Assembly: GCA_021029095.1 (NCBI GenBank)
Contig: JAJOHG010000075.1
Span: 1-64,000 of the forward strand
Source of the DNA: Phellopilus nigrolimitatus
Lineage: Eukaryota; Basidiomycota; Agaricomycetes; Hymenochaetales; Hymenochaetaceae
Direction: 5' to 3'
DNA: 64,000 nucleotides
Below are positions 12,221-23,293 of this stretch, piece after piece. The notes under the pieces were generated by a model. That model was not told where the DNA came from and made no database searches. It saw nothing but the letters and a program-made list of their open reading frames with translations. How positions within the stretch are numbered: position 1 is the stretch's first letter; the number at the start of each line of letters is the position of its first letter. The translations under genes were made by a program, and so were the position numbers.

Positions 12221-12378
12221 GTCCACGCGCCGATCACCCGCAAATGGCAGTGTCCGCATTAAGCAACTATTACTGATTTTAGCAACTATTACTATACATA
12301 GCAACTATTGCCAAATGGAGATACGGTACAAAAGTTGAAAAAAAAAGTGCGTACTGACAAGGTTTTCCGGAAAGCCTG
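12221..12378 (-). repeat. right terminal inverted repeat
   Basis: This is the inverted partner of 8802-8960. The mirror-image direct repeats AGCAACTATT lie at 12,262, 12,281 and 12,300, again exactly 19 bp apart. The outer end is followed by the TA duplication at 12,379-12,380. Confidence 0.95.
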
Positions 12379-14577
12379 TAATGCACACCCTTGTCCTAGA
12401 AAACGAAGGACGTACGATGAGAGCAACCTCCTCCCAGCGTCTTTCCCCTCGCTTCGTATTTCTCACAATGGGCGACAGATAGAACTCCTAGCTGGGCGGA
12501 TAGGCCTTGTCCTCCGACTCCCGAGTTCTCTTGGACCAAACTGCGTCTTCTCTACCCGCACAGCGCACTTGCTGCGTCTCCACCTCCCGCGCGCCGTGCA
12601 CGACGTCAGAGTCGATAGGTCCCAGCCTCAAGCTTCTCCACACGGCCTCTCAGCAGGCGGCGAGGTCGATCGATGAGAGTTAGAGGAGCTGTGTGTGTTT
12701 CGTAGAGATGAGCTGGAGGACGGTTCAAGCGATGACGTCAGCACCGGTCTTTCAGCCGAGTGCGGGCTCGGCTGCCGGCGCGGACGTGCCCGAGCTGAGT
12801 GTGTTTGGTTCCGCTCTCTGGTCGTCTCCTCTTCGGAGCTGGCAGTGGGAGGCGAATGTACTCGAGCGAGGAGCTAGAGCGCGTCCCTTTTCTTTCTTCG
12901 AGCTTGAGATGCCGCTGCTGATGAAGGCAATATGTTTGGACTTATAGAAGGAGAACATGCGATGTACGTGCGGTGTCGCGTCAACCTGTCCGACAGGAGC
13001 TGCGCCATCGAGGGCGCCTCAGAGTTAGTCGATCTACTTTTTTCTTCTTTTGCGTTGCTCATATACTTATTTATCTTGTTGGCTACTGGCGTCATTCGAT
13101 CAGGCGGTCGTACACAGGACGGGCGGCCTTCTCAGAAAGCAGCATGTCGACGGTCTTGTCCGCGCAAGACGCTTGACACAGCAATGTGTGAATTTTGTTT
13201 TCTCGCTCTCGAGAAAAGCAAGCTAATTGAAACGGTCTTTTGTTTAGTCGGCTACAATTCGTGGAGAAACCAGCCGCCGAGCCTCCTATCGAATACACGA
13301 AGGCACATCGCGGCGAAGGTCTGGTTGGCGAAGTGGTGCGTGCGCTTACCTTCCTTTGTCTTTCATCTCTTTGATATCCTTTCCTCGCTATATTTAAAAG
13401 CAGCGCGAAGCCCGCGCAGTGCCCTTTCGAACTAATTCCAAATATTTGCTTCGTTCCTGTCACTAGTGAGGCCGTGTTTCTCGATCGCTCCGACAGCAAC
13501 CTTTACTGCGACCACTCTCCTTCTGCTTACATCGTCCGATGCGGGGAGACGAATATGAAGGACAAGGTGCCATGTTTAGATGTGCAGCGCGCGGCGCGCG
13601 CATACCTGCCCGAGCGCGTCGCGGGCGCGCTCGGCGCTATCCTGCGTGAGCAGCCCCGTATTTCCCTTCCCCTCTCGCCTCTGAATTGGTGTTTCATTTC
13701 AACAGTTGTGAGCACGACAGGCGCCGTCGACGCGCAGCTAGACCCTACCTCAATGGCCCGGCCTGTCCAGGCCGTCGAGCCGCGGTTGGCCGCCTCCCAC
13801 ACTCGCACGAGCGTCGACGATCGCACAGAGCCTCCAGAACGACTTCTCCAGCCCCGCGAGGGACCGTGCGAGCCGAGCAGCGTCACAGACTATTTGGGTG
13901 CGCTCTCCACTTGTCTTCCACCATATTCCCGCTTCATTTTCGTATCCTGACAGCTTCCCTTTCTTTCTCTTGCTGCAGACCAAACGTCCACCGCCAAATC
14001 CGCGTCTCATACACACCCAACATGCCCTTCTCCGCTGCGGCGCGCGCCCCGGCTTTGGCCCTGCACACCCCATCCCCACCACCTCCAGCAGCGAGCGCGC
14101 CCCCGCGGGTTCCTCCATTGCACCGAGCGGACCATCTCCGCCGCTTTCGGTTACTCGGACACGGATGACGCGAGCGCTCCTGCAGCAGCAGCAGCCGCCC
14201 CGCTCCCTCCCCGGCACCACGTGCACCGTTCCGGCCCCGGCCTCACCACGTCCCCAAGGAGTGCGCCACTCCCGGAAACCGCGTGCCCGCGGCGGACGGG
14301 AGTCCCCAGTTCCGCTACGCCGTCTGCGTCAGTGCAGACATTCATGAAGAGCGAGCGCGCGCGCGCCGACGCCGCAGCCAAAGGACGAGCCGCTGACGGA
14401 CGAGCATGCATCTGTACTGGGTGTTAAGGATAGACGTGCTGCGGGCGCGCAGAGTGTTGAGGGCATGCAGTGTGTCGACGGCGGCAGCGGCAGGGAGGGG
14501 AGGAAGAAGGCAGGGCAGGGCAAATATGATGGTCGGTCGAGAAGGTGATGAACAAGCTGTACCACCTCGGGAACTGA

Positions 14578-15688
14578 CTGGTCGCCCCTCGCCCTGGAGG
14601 TGCGCGTGCCTGCGCCGCACGCACTGTTACTGCTTCTGCAAGTTTTGGTTTCGCATCTGGTATTGCTATGATTCTGTATGCTCCCGCCTAATATTCAAAC
14701 GTTGGTGTTGCTCAGATTCTGCCAAGTCCTCTCTGATTACTATTGCATGTACGTACGTACCGACTACGCGGTTCGTTCATGGAGCTGCGATTGCAAACTT
14801 TGTTGTATATTTCCGCTATTTTTGCTTTGTTTCGCAACTCCACACGCGGTCTCGGTGAGTCTTTCAAAGAGAACATATATTCCGCGCGGGGGTTGATTAT
14901 ACACAAACAGAAAGTAAAACGGGAGTAATTACAGCCGACAGAACAATAGTTTCCGAAAAACAAGCCGCAGTCGATGGGGAACACGAGTCGCAGCACATCT
15001 AGCACTATGAGTGCACTAGTGCGGTCGGAGTGCACACAGTCGGCGTCAGTGCAAGAAGGGGACTGTGCCGGCGCCCCTGCGCAGGTCTGGTCTGAAATTG
15101 CATTTTCCCGATGGCACTGCACAGGACGTGCGACGTGGGCGCTAGTGTCCATGCCGCTAGAGAGAGCATCGCGCGCAGGGTGCGGGATCGTGTACGAACA
15201 TTCCTTCGTTCTGGCTGCGAGTACAGAGCCTCAAGACGCACATGCAAATCGGTTCGCTTTCACTCCGGCTCCTCTCCTTGTGTTTCTCGCCGTCCTTTGC
15301 ACCAGCGGGATGTGTCGTCTGCACTGGTGAGCCAGCACGGCCCATCGACATTCGTTCCCTGTGCACTGTGACAAGCCGAGTGCGCAATACATGCGCACCG
15401 TTGATGTACTAGACTAATTGAATCTGTCTTTCTAGAGGGGGACGATCGCACTGAGCTCGTATGCATAAACAAACTGGTATTTCTTCACACAGCGAAGATT
15501 ATTTACATTGCAATGGCAATTAAATAAGGGCAGAATGAGAAACCAAAAGTGAAAAATAGCAAATAGAATAGGAGTGGATGTGTGTTTGACTGTCCTACAG
15601 ATCTTCTGCACAATGGTTATTATATCAGTCATCAAAGCTATTAAAATAAATAGAACAATGAAAACACCTTAAAATCCCCTTCACAAAA
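14578..15688. other. convergent intergenic region, unit 2
   Basis: This stretch is homologous to 3221-4247 and the other intergenic gaps of the array. It has a 3'-UTR-like run after the GC-rich gene and then an AT-rich block from about 15,430. The site occupied by the 831 bp element in unit 1 is empty here (TTTGACTGTCC near 15,587-15,597). Confidence 0.6.
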
Positions 15689-17299
15689 TCAAGAAAACCC
15701 AATATTGCTCATGGTTGGCATCCTGTAGCTGGTCCCTCCATTGGCTCCCCTCTCTCCGGCTTCCTTCAGATGGACCAGCAGGTGACTCCCAAGAATGCAG
15801 AGAAGGCTTGGACTTCCCAGAATATTTAGGACATCAGCAAGAACAATGTTTGAGATGACCAACTGGTCTGAAACTATCTCCATAACACTGCAAAATATGA
15901 CCCTGTCAGAGTAGTTAGCTTCTCAACCACTATCCATGCATAAAGGAAAGCAAACATAATAAAATAAATGGCCTGATCTTGGATCAGCACCTTGACAAGG
16001 GTGAACTGGCTGAAGCCAGCTGTCTCCCTCCAGTGTTCTGCAGCCTTATAAAGTGCTAGAACCATTAGGATAATCCCATACAGCATTGGAGCAGCCCTGT
16101 TCCAACTTCCAAGTCAATTTAAGTGCTTTCCCAAGAACACCAGTACTAACCAGGATAAAGCAGCCCACACTTTTGGAGAGTCTCTATTGAACCCACAGAC
16201 TGTTACACCTTCTGCAAGCTTTCCCACAGCAACTGGAACCCATGATCAGAGAATGTCACTGTAGGACAAACAAATCTGCTTACTCTCTTCATATAGCATG
16301 TTATATATAAGGATACCCAGGCCAAATGCTGTGTCCAGTCCAAATAGAGTCCTCAAGCATCTAGCTAGCTTCTCATCTGTTGTTTATTATACATTAGAAA
16401 TCATTGGCAGTATTTGGAATGCTGACCCTGGTGGTACAGTGCAAGGACACGCATCAGAAGAATATCTGTAATACAATTAGTTCAGGATGAATGTGTTGAG
16501 TATTTGAAGTAGGAAGACATTACAGTCAATTAAAAGGATGGTCATCCAGCCTTCCGTGCACTGAGCAAGATGTTTTTCTGTGCAAAGTTCAGAAACTCAC
16601 TAGCCAAATCCTGAATCCAGTAAAAGCCAATGCCTTTCAATATTATCAGCAGAGACTCGAATGCAGTATCTGGGTGCTTACACCTATAAACAAAGTTGAG
16701 AGTTAGCCACAGTAAGCTATAGTGCAGTGATGAGATATTGCTTGCAATGTTTCATTTGCTTGAAGAGTCCCAACTATAAAAGAAGTGTCAATGACATTCC
16801 CGGTGTTGGTGCACTGTATAACTTTGACTTACCCACTGGTTTTGAGACAGCTCCAAGAATCCCAATGTAGCGAATCTGAGTTTATGTGTTAAAGCAGTCG
16901 ATCAGAGGAAATTGTAAGATATTATTTACTGCAAAGTAAATCAAGCTAACAAAGCTGCGAGGAGAGCTCTTCATTTTGCGCGACAAATAAGCGTATACCT
17001 CGTGCTAATATCAAGCAAACGACGTACCCAAAAGTATTTAACCTAAATGACACAATGATTAATTTCGACATGAAGACGATATTTCCAGGTTCTATTTACC
17101 TCCTTGTCCATAGTGATAACTGAAAGATGATACGTCATTAAAATCCGAGATAGTCGGTATCTCATCGAAGCTTACCGGTATTGTAGACCAAGAGAGTTAG
17201 AATTGCCACTTCAGCGTAGAGTCCGATGTCTATCTCTGAGATGAGAAGAGGCACAAGGCTTGGATCAACAGGCTCGACGTCAGAGCGTATAGAATGCAT
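15689..17299 (-). CDS. DUF6533-like multi-pass membrane protein, copy 2
   Basis: The gene runs from the ATG at 17,299-17,297 to the stop at 15,689. Exon 1 codes MHSIRSDVEPVDPSLVPLL, then a helix ending in LLVYNT. A 20-base exon gives VITMDKE, followed by KSSPRSFVSLIYFA and IRYIGILG, together resembling the DUF6533 pattern YDxxxTxDxEIxYxW...NRYIGI. The exon at about 15,950-16,090 codes a helix (LYGIILMVLALYKAAEHW) and the loop TLVKVLIQDQAIYF. The last exon codes LGSPSLLCILGSHLLVHLKE and ends in GFS. Such proteins have about seven helices, and their role is unknown. The exons I could follow are open. Middle exons near 16,300-16,700 are poorly defined, so the full splice pattern is uncertain. 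Confidence 0.65.
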
Positions 17300-19439
17300 A
17301 GTGAATGCGTGGAAAAAGGTTTAAACAAGTTTCTAAAGGTCGATCGGGAATGTGTCGAGACAGTCTCGCGACCTCAGTGACATTTTTAAAGCAAAGAGAG
17401 CCAGGCAAACGAACAAACGCTCTGATAGGATCTTCGAGGCATTTTTGTTGATCAATATTTCGCGTGAGCTGCTAACGGAGTTGATCCGCTGGTAGAGGCC
17501 TCAGACGATATCATCAGACAGAAATAGAGACGAACAGGGTCATAAAGCTCGAAGATCATACTTCGCCGCGGCGATCGAGATACTTACTATTTGAGTCGCG
17601 TTCGGTAGTCGTCGCCAAGGATGTGTATACAGCTTTTAAGAATAGAGCGGAGTTCCGCGCCCTTGACATATAGGAAAATTGAAGCCAAATGGCATTTTAA
17701 TTCGTGGATCTCAAAATAAGTATGTGGATAGCACCGATCAAATAGCCCAGTAAGGAATATGCTTGGGGGCAGTCGAGCCGCCCGTTGCTCGCTGCATCGA
17801 ACCCATCGATAGTTTCGCTCGAAAACTGCGTCGCAGGTTCGCTTGTACACACAGAACGTTTTTCTCACCCGTAGAACGAGGGGCGCACGCGTCATGCTTA
17901 TGTAAAATGTTCATCATTAGCACGTGTAAATGTATAAAAAACACTAGATGCGCCCGTAACTAAAAGCGACGTGGCAGTGCTCGCAAGAGGAACAAGCGTT
18001 GTCTTTGGCTCGGCACGCTCAAAAACGATCTGGTCAATCTGGTTGTTAGGACCTGGAGACAGCGCCGATACCGACGGGTTTCTCCAATGCGTACTTGTGT
18101 AATATGTAGCTTAGGATTGCGGATCCCACACTCTGTGAAATAAAATAAGTCACATAAATCAACAACAAACCGTACCCGTTCGTACGCGACACACCAAGGC
18201 GACCAACCAAACTCACGCATCGATTGGTCCATGCAACGCAAGCGAACCGCGCCATAGAAGCCGCAGCCGCGGAACTCTCCAATGCATCAGACCTCTAAAC
18301 CAGAAGGCCGATTTCGAGCATACGCTGCCAAGCCGCGAAAAGGACCTGGGCCGAGTGCACAAACGCCGCTCCAAATCCGATCCTATCCGACCGACGAGCC
18401 GCCCTGTCTAGACCACGCGCCACGCGCGCGTCCCGGGCTACCTCCGCGTCTTGCTGCGAGTTGTGCACGGTAGGTCTGTACGGGGCTGCGTGTTGTCTGT
18501 AACTCGGGACTTGCGAGTGGAGCAGGAGCCCATGCGGTATGTCAGTAGTGGAACATTTTTGCGCCTGGAAACGGCGCGCAAGGCTGGTGAGGCAATTTGA
18601 ATAAGCGCGTCTGTTAGCGAGGATCTGAATCAAAATAATGATTGTTCACTACACATACTTGACGGGCGACCGTGTTGATGCACAACGCGGCACCCCTACA
18701 ACCCCCAAAACACAGCGGCTTCTTCGTATCTTCAAATAGTGGCACGGGTATGAACAAAGCGCCTCTTCGCTTTCGTCCCGTTGAGCTCTCGCCCGCCTTC
18801 GCTGCTTTGATGGGAACGACGTAGTATGCGACTGCGGTTGGACTGTAGAATGCGGAGTGGGACACTCAGATATGAATGTAAAAGAAGAGTATGTGAGGAG
18901 AATGCTAACATGCCTAGTTTCGCACCGATATGCTTTCCACGCCCAAGCAACTCAGGCTCGCGTTCGGCTGTGAGACGAGACGCTCTCGATGCAATTGACC
19001 ACCTCGTAGCAGCAGAGACAGGTAGACCGAATGTAGCACGTAAAGCGAGTGGGTTGTATCTTGAAACGTGTCCTGAAAGGCGCGGGTTTATACGTCGTCT
19101 GAGGGCGGGACAGTGGTAAGCGAGCTCAGCAAGAGGCGAGAGCTGCAAAGGGACACGAGACAGAAGAAAAGAGAAGGGATCTCCTGGATATGCCAACTTC
19201 GCCCACGATGATTGATATTACGGCAAGAGAAGAAACTAGTACCGTGCCAATAGTCACTACGCGTCCAAGATTTGTATGCAGAGAACGGTCCACGACCGAG
19301 AACCATTATACAGCATACCTATGTCAGGTTGCTGATGCACTCCGCGCTGGTCATGGACTTGGAAAACATATTATGGGGGATTTTGACAAGCGAATGCGTC
19401 GCAACAAGCATGCATAAACATCATGCATAGGCGATAAGC
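17300..19439. repeat. alpha-type spacer, copy 1
   Basis: This stretch is homologous to about 23,300-25,610 and 38,400-40,300. It holds the upstream region of the membrane-protein gene and then a run of short minus-strand frames conserved among copies, such as EREPELLGRGKHIGAKLG (about 18,905-18,985) and PLFEDTKKPLC (18,705-18,750). These suggest an eroded minus-strand multi-exon gene, but frame and family cannot be settled. Confidence 0.5.
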
Positions 19440-20811
19440 GGGTGTGTTTGGTCGATTAAGTACAGGTATCTATGTAGACGTGCTAAGGAACAACTTGAAG
19501 ACGATGAGCGCGAGATCGAGAAACACGCGAAAGATGACGGACTCACGGGTGCTAGTCTTCCAGCCCAAGCCTCGCTTCGAGTCTCCGCGTCTTCAGAACC
19601 TCTGTCCGGTGTCGGTCAATGGTGATAATGACGAGGTTGTCGGCTGGTGCAGCGAGTATAGGGCCGGTTATTGCTCGCTTACGGAACCCGGCCGGCAAAG
19701 GAGACATTTGCCGGAGATGTTGCTGACCGAGACCGTGTCCATGGATGGAACGGCCGATACTCTTGCTGAACCGATCTTTGAAGTCATCCCGCCCCCAGCG
19801 TTATGACCTCCGTCAACATCGCCCCACCCGTCGACGCGCAGCTCGCTTCCAATTCGGCCGCCTGGCACGCCCAGACAGACTCCGTCGTGTGCAGAGCCGC
19901 CAAGACGACGTGGAACCACCTGGCGAGCGCGCGCTGAACGGCGTCGCAGAAACTTTCTTTTGGTGCGTTCTGTGCTCGCCGTCTGTCTCATCTTCGTATA
20001 CTGACGGCATCCCTTCCTTTCTCTTGTTGCAGACCAGCAGGGTTACCCGCGCGCCGTGCACGACGTCAAGCTCGATAGGGTCCCAGCCTGGAGCTTCTCC
20101 GCACGGCTTTCCCAACAAGCGGCATGCTCGATCGATGACCGAGTTAGGCCTGCTGGGACTGGACGTCGTCATCGTCCAAGCGAGGACGTCATCACCGGTC
20201 TAACTCAACCCAGCCGGGCGCGCGCGAGCCGAGCGACGTCGTAGAATATTTGGGTGCGCATCCTGCTTGTCTTCCGCCAAATTCCCGCGTCTATCTTGCA
20301 AAGTTTCACTTTCGTATCCTGATGGCATCCCTTTCTCTGTCTTGCAGCAGCCCAAACATCCACCGCCAAACCCGCCGCCTCAGGCACACCCAACGCGCCC
20401 TCATACTGCTGCGGCGCGCGCCCCGCTCGCTAGCCCCGCACACCCCATCCCATCAGCGAGCGCGTCCCCGGGGTCCCGCACTATCGCACCGAGCGGCTCA
20501 TCCCCGCGAGTTCGCCCACAGCAGCAACAGCCGCCCCATTCCCCACACCATGTTCACCGTTCCGGTCCCAGTCCCGGTCCCGTCCCCACTACGTCCCCAA
20601 GGAGTGTGTTGCCCCCGGGCGGCGCGCGCGGTGTGCCAGCGGCGGACGGGGGCCCCGGCTCCTCGACGCCGTCTGCGCCGGTGCAAGCATTTTTTTCACG
20701 AAGAGCGCGCGATGCCGCCGCCAAAGGATGAGACGCTGGGAACGAGCGCGCGCCGGCGCTGGGTGTCGAGGATAGACGCGCTGCGGGCGCGCAGAGCGTG
20801 GAGGCGGTGAG
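19440..20811 (+). pseudogene. GC-rich repeat gene, unit 3 (internally deleted)
   Basis: The third copy keeps the 5' part found in unit 1 (frame FDVLRNNLKTMSAR... near 19,465-19,560) and the exon after the conserved intron (from about 20,350). It lacks most of the middle of the gene, including the YLPERVAGALGAIL core. It also lacks the last coding stretch, because the sequence passes from the RIDALRARRAW frame at about 20,805 straight into the downstream intergenic block. It is therefore a deletion derivative. The predicted protein is low-complexity and unrecognised. Confidence 0.5.
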
Positions 20812-21655
20812 CCTTTCAAGCAGAACATTTATTCCGCGCGGCGGTTGATAGCACGAACAGAAATTAAAACGGGATTAATTACAGCCCACAGAACAGTAGT
20901 CTCTGAAACACAAGCCGCGGAGCCGGGACTGGAATAGTTGGGGAACACGAGTCGCAGTGCGTCTAGCATCGGAGGGCACACAGTCGGCGTCAGCGCAAGA
21001 AGGGAACCATGCCGGCGCAGCTGCGCAGGTCTGATCTGAAATTACATTTGCACGACGGCGCTGCACAAGACATGCGAAGTGGTCGCTATTGTTCGTGCCA
21101 CTCGAACAGGGGCATCGCATACAGGGCGCAGACTCGAAAATGAAAATTCCTTAGTTCCGGCTACGAGTATCGAGCCTCAAGGCGTACATGCGAATTGCTT
21201 CGCTTTCACTCCGCCTCCTCTCCTCTCCGTGTGTTTCGCGCCATCATTAGCGCCAACGGGATGTGTCGGTCGCGTTAGTAAGCCAGCACGGGCCATTGAC
21301 ATTCTCTTCCGGTGCACTGTGGCAAGCCGAGTGAGTAATACATGCGCACCGTTGATGTATTGGGGTAACCGCATCTATGTGTTACGTTCTGACATATACA
21401 TTTCTAGAGGGGGACGATCGCACTGAGCTCGTATGTATAAATAAACTGGTATTTCTCCGCCACAGCGAAGACTCTTCACATTGGAATGGCAGTTAAATAA
21501 GGGCAGAATGAGAAACCAAAAGCGAAAAATAACAAATAGACTAGGAGTGGATGTGTGTTTGACCGTCATCTTCTGTATGACTGTTATTGTATTAGTCAGC
21601 AAAGTTATCAAAAGAAATAGAACAATGAAAACACCTTGACATTCCCTTCACAAAC
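20812..21655. other. convergent intergenic region, unit 3
   Basis: This is the shortest version of the conserved intergenic block, starting with the GCCTTTCAAGCAGAACATTT run. No gene is seen. The AT-rich part begins near 21,400. Confidence 0.6.
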
Positions 21656-23293
21656 TCAGGAAAACTTGATGTTGCTCATGGTCTTCAGACTCTTCACCCT
21701 GTAGCTGGTCCCACCATTGGCACCCCTCTCTCCAGCTTCCTTCAGATGGACCAGCAGGTGACTCCCAACGATACAGAGAAGGCTGGGGCTTCCCAGAATA
21801 GCTAGGAGATCAGCCAGAAGAACATTTCGGATGTTCAACTGGTCTGAAACTATCTCCATAACACTGCAAAATATGACCCTGTCAGAGTAGTTAGCTTCTC
21901 AACCACTAGCCATGCATAAGGAAAACAAACATAATAAAATAAATGGCCTGATCTTGGATCAGCACCTTGACAAGGGTGAACTGGTTGAAGCCACCCATCT
22001 CCCTCCAGTGTTCTGCAGCTTTATAAAGTGCTAGAACCATCAGGATAATTCCATACAGCACTGGAGTAGCCCTGTTCCAACATCCAAGTCAGTCTGAATG
22101 CTTTCCCAAGAACACCAGTACTAACCAAGATAAAGCACCCCACACTTTTGGAGTAGTTCTATTCTCTCCACAAAGTGTTATGCCTTCTGCAAGCTCCCCT
22201 ACAGCAACTGGAATTCATGATCAGAGAATGCCACTGTAGGACAAACAAATATGCTTACTCTCTTCATATATGATACTATATATGAGGATACCCAGCAGAA
22301 ATGCTGCCTCCAGTCCAAATAGAGTCCTCAGACATGCAGCTAGCCTCTTATCTGTTGTTTATTATACATTATACATTAGAAGTGATTGGCAGTATTGGAA
22401 ATGCTCACCCTGGTGGTACAGTGCAAGGACCCTTATCAGGAGAATATCTGTCAGACAATTGGTGTGGGATGAATACATTGAATATTATAAGTAGGGAGAC
22501 ACTACAGTCAATCAAAAGGACAGTCATCAAGTCTTCCCTGCAATGAGCAAGTTGCTGCTCAGTGCAAAATTGAGAAACTCACTGGCCAAAGTCTGAATCC
22601 AGAAAAAGCTGAGGCCTTCTAATACTATCAGTAGAGACTGGAATGCAGTATCTGGGTGCTTACACCTATCAATAAAATTTAGGGTCAGCCACAATAAGTT
22701 ATAGTACAGTGATCAGAATCTGCTTGCAGTGTCTCATTTGCTTGAAGAGTCTCAACTACAAAAGAAGTGTCAACGGACTGAATTGTTTCTATTACAACAG
22801 CCAGTGAAGTTTTCACTTACGCACTATGCTAGACATGGCTCCCAAAATTCCAATGTAGCGATTCTGCAACATGTTAGAGCTAGTTTCCAAGAAAAAGTGT
22901 AAAATATTATCTACTGCAAAGTAAATCAAGCTAACAAAGCTGCGAGGAGAGTTCTTCGTTCCACACGGCAAGTAAGCATATGCCTAGTGCTAATATCGAA
23001 GAAACGACGAACCCAAAAGTATTTGATCTAAGCGATGCAATGATTAATTTCGACATGAAGACAATATTGCCAGGTTCTATTTACCTCCTTGTCCATAGTG
23101 GTAACTGAAAGTTAATATATCATTTAAACATCGAATAGTCGCTATCTCAAGCTAAGATGCGAAGCTTACCGGTATTGTAGACCAAGAGAGTTAGAATTGC
23201 CACTTCAGTATAGAGTGAGATAGAGGTGTCTGAGATGAGAAGAGGCACAAGGCTTGGATCAACAGGCTCGACGTCAGAGCGTATGGAATGCAT
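21656..23293 (-). CDS. DUF6533-like multi-pass membrane protein, copy 3
   Basis: It reads from the ATG at 23,293-23,291 to a stop at 21,656. Exon 1 codes MHSIRSDVEPVDPSLVPLL, then SISLYTEVAILTLLVYNT. The small second exon gives VTTMDKE, and later exons give RSFVSLIYFA and NRYIGILGAMSSIV, the full NRYIGI signature. The penultimate recognised exon is open (VLYGIILMVLALYKAAEHW, then FTLVKVLIQDQAIYF). The last exon codes LGSPSLLCIVGSHLLVHLKE and has a four-residue insertion (KSLK) before the conserved TMSNIKFS end. It is closest to copy 2. No break was found in the exons examined. Location is predicted to be a membrane; the function is unknown. Confidence 0.65.

Larger units (their letters stand above)
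8800..12380. mobile_element. two-gene IS630/Tc1-type DNA transposon with TA target duplication
   Basis: The element proper is 8802-12,378 (3,577 bp) and is bounded by TA at 8800-8801 and 12,379-12,380. Its ends are near-perfect inverted repeats of about 158 bp beginning CAGGCTTTCCGG. It carries a plus-strand DD34E transposase gene and a convergent minus-strand second gene, both intact across all introns, separated by 263 bp. The start codons sit 37 and 92 bp inside the TIRs, so the promoters probably lie in or beside the repeats. The same host sequence without the element is present in units 1 (TA at 1167-1168) and 4 (TA at 26,502-26,503), giving two paralogous empty sites. Nearly identical TIRs and two intact genes point to a recent, possibly active copy. 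Confidence 0.92.
8217..14577 (+). pseudogene. GC-rich repeat gene, unit 2, split by a transposon
   Basis: The second copy of the GC-rich gene has its body at 8217-8801 and 12,379-14,577, interrupted by the two-gene transposon. The conserved core YLPERVAGALGAIL (about 13,600-13,640) is open in this copy. An intron follows it, then an exon with VDAQLDPTS-type coding from about 13,718. The conserved carboxyl end VEKVMNKLYHLGN is present, but in a different frame from the upstream long ORF, so an indel lies in the last exon. A unit-specific 5' end follows the beta spacer instead of the alpha type seen in units 1, 3, 4 and 6. I do not recognise the family. The transposon and the frameshift make a functional product unlikely. 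Confidence 0.5.
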
